Shown: positions 4,915-5,083 of the stretch, one piece after another
Layout of the letters: each line of letters begins with the position of its first letter
How positions within the stretch are numbered: position 1 is the stretch's first letter
Assembly: GCA_020354275.1 (NCBI GenBank)
Contig: CP070645.1
Coordinates: 395,938 to 401,020 of the forward strand
DNA from: Dehalococcoidales bacterium
GTDB lineage: Bacteria; Chloroflexota; Dehalococcoidia; Dehalococcoidales; UBA2162
Length of the DNA stretch: 5,083 bases
Direction: 5' to 3'
Translations under genes and position numbers: made by a program
Notes under the pieces: model-generated
Databases searched by the model: none
What the model was told of the DNA's origin: nothing
What the model saw: the letters and a program-made list of their open reading frames with translations, nothing else

Positions 4915-5083
4915 CTACTGATTAAGCAAAAGCGTGTTAACCGCCCGAGCAACGCCTTTGTGGTCAACATCAAGAGTTATATGGTCGGCTATACCTTTCA
5001 ACTCGTCATGGGCATTACCCATCGCTACAGCCTACCCGGCTTCATCCAGCAGCGAGACGTCATTAGCTCCATCACCAATGGCA
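4915..5083 (-). pseudogene. Cof-type HAD phosphatase, C-terminal part, interrupted by an in-frame stop
   Basis: The minus strand at the right edge encodes AIGDGANDVSLLDEAG, an in-frame TAG at 5032-5034, then AVAMGNAHDELKGIADHITL and a further 18 residues to a TAG at 4915-4917. Joined, this is the C-terminal hallmark of Cof/class IIB HAD phosphatases: motif IV GDGxND, the AGxxVAMGNA segment, and the ADHIT...GVARAV tail. The codon at the TAG normally encodes a residue between AG and VAMGNA, so one base change (for example from TTG) would explain it. Both sides are in one frame and well conserved, so the lesion is recent or a sequence error. Removing the last 38 residues would take away part of the Rossmann core. 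The 5' part lies outside the window. It is not related to the HAD gene at the left edge. Confidence 0.75.

Noticed and set aside
1..5083. A hidden novel system (defence island, mobile element, CRISPR, retron)
   Set aside because: Nearly all bases are accounted for by housekeeping genes with clear families; no repeats, integrase, transposase, reverse transcriptase or toxin-like frames are visible.

Overview
The window reads as bacterial chromosomal housekeeping DNA. Seven or eight genes run on the minus strand as a fatty-acid synthesis and ribosome/transcription operon. A small zinc-ribbon gene runs the other way, and the broken end of an unrelated HAD phosphatase gene lies at the right edge. 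Balanced base composition, frequent GTG starts, a FabK-type enoyl reductase and the mixed gene order suggest an anaerobe, possibly Chloroflexota/Dehalococcoidia. That placement is inference from gene content; there is no rRNA or other marker to confirm it.

In transcription order (right to left, minus strand) the operon is: a DUF177/YceD zinc protein linked to 50S assembly, rpmF (ribosomal protein L32), fabK (flavin enoyl-ACP reductase), fabD (malonyl-CoA:ACP transacylase), fabG (3-oxoacyl-ACP reductase), nusB (antitermination factor), acpP (acyl carrier protein), and a HAD-family hydrolase that leaves the window at base 1. Gaps are 3 to about 75 bases, and no terminator was recognised between genes. 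A good sigma-70-type promoter (TTGACG, 18 bases, TATAAT) lies upstream of DUF177 at 4401-4430 and could drive the whole set.

FabD loads malonyl groups onto AcpP, FabG reduces the 3-oxoacyl-ACP and FabK reduces the enoyl-ACP. The dehydratase and condensing enzymes (FabZ, FabF/FabH) are not in the window. Compared with the common order yceD-rpmF-plsX-fabH-fabD-fabG-acpP-fabF, fabK sits where plsX-fabH usually are and nusB is inserted before acpP.

To the right, about 300 bases of AT-rich divergent intergenic DNA separate the operon from a 73-residue plus-strand zinc-ribbon protein of unknown function. Beyond it, on the minus strand, is the C-terminal end of a Cof-type HAD phosphatase interrupted by an in-frame amber codon.

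I found no CRISPR array, mobile element, defence system, tRNA or rRNA. The points most worth a second look are: the amber codon in the HAD gene, an Arg in place of the expected active-site His in FabK, a five-residue insertion in the acyl carrier protein, and the uncharacterised zinc-ribbon gene.
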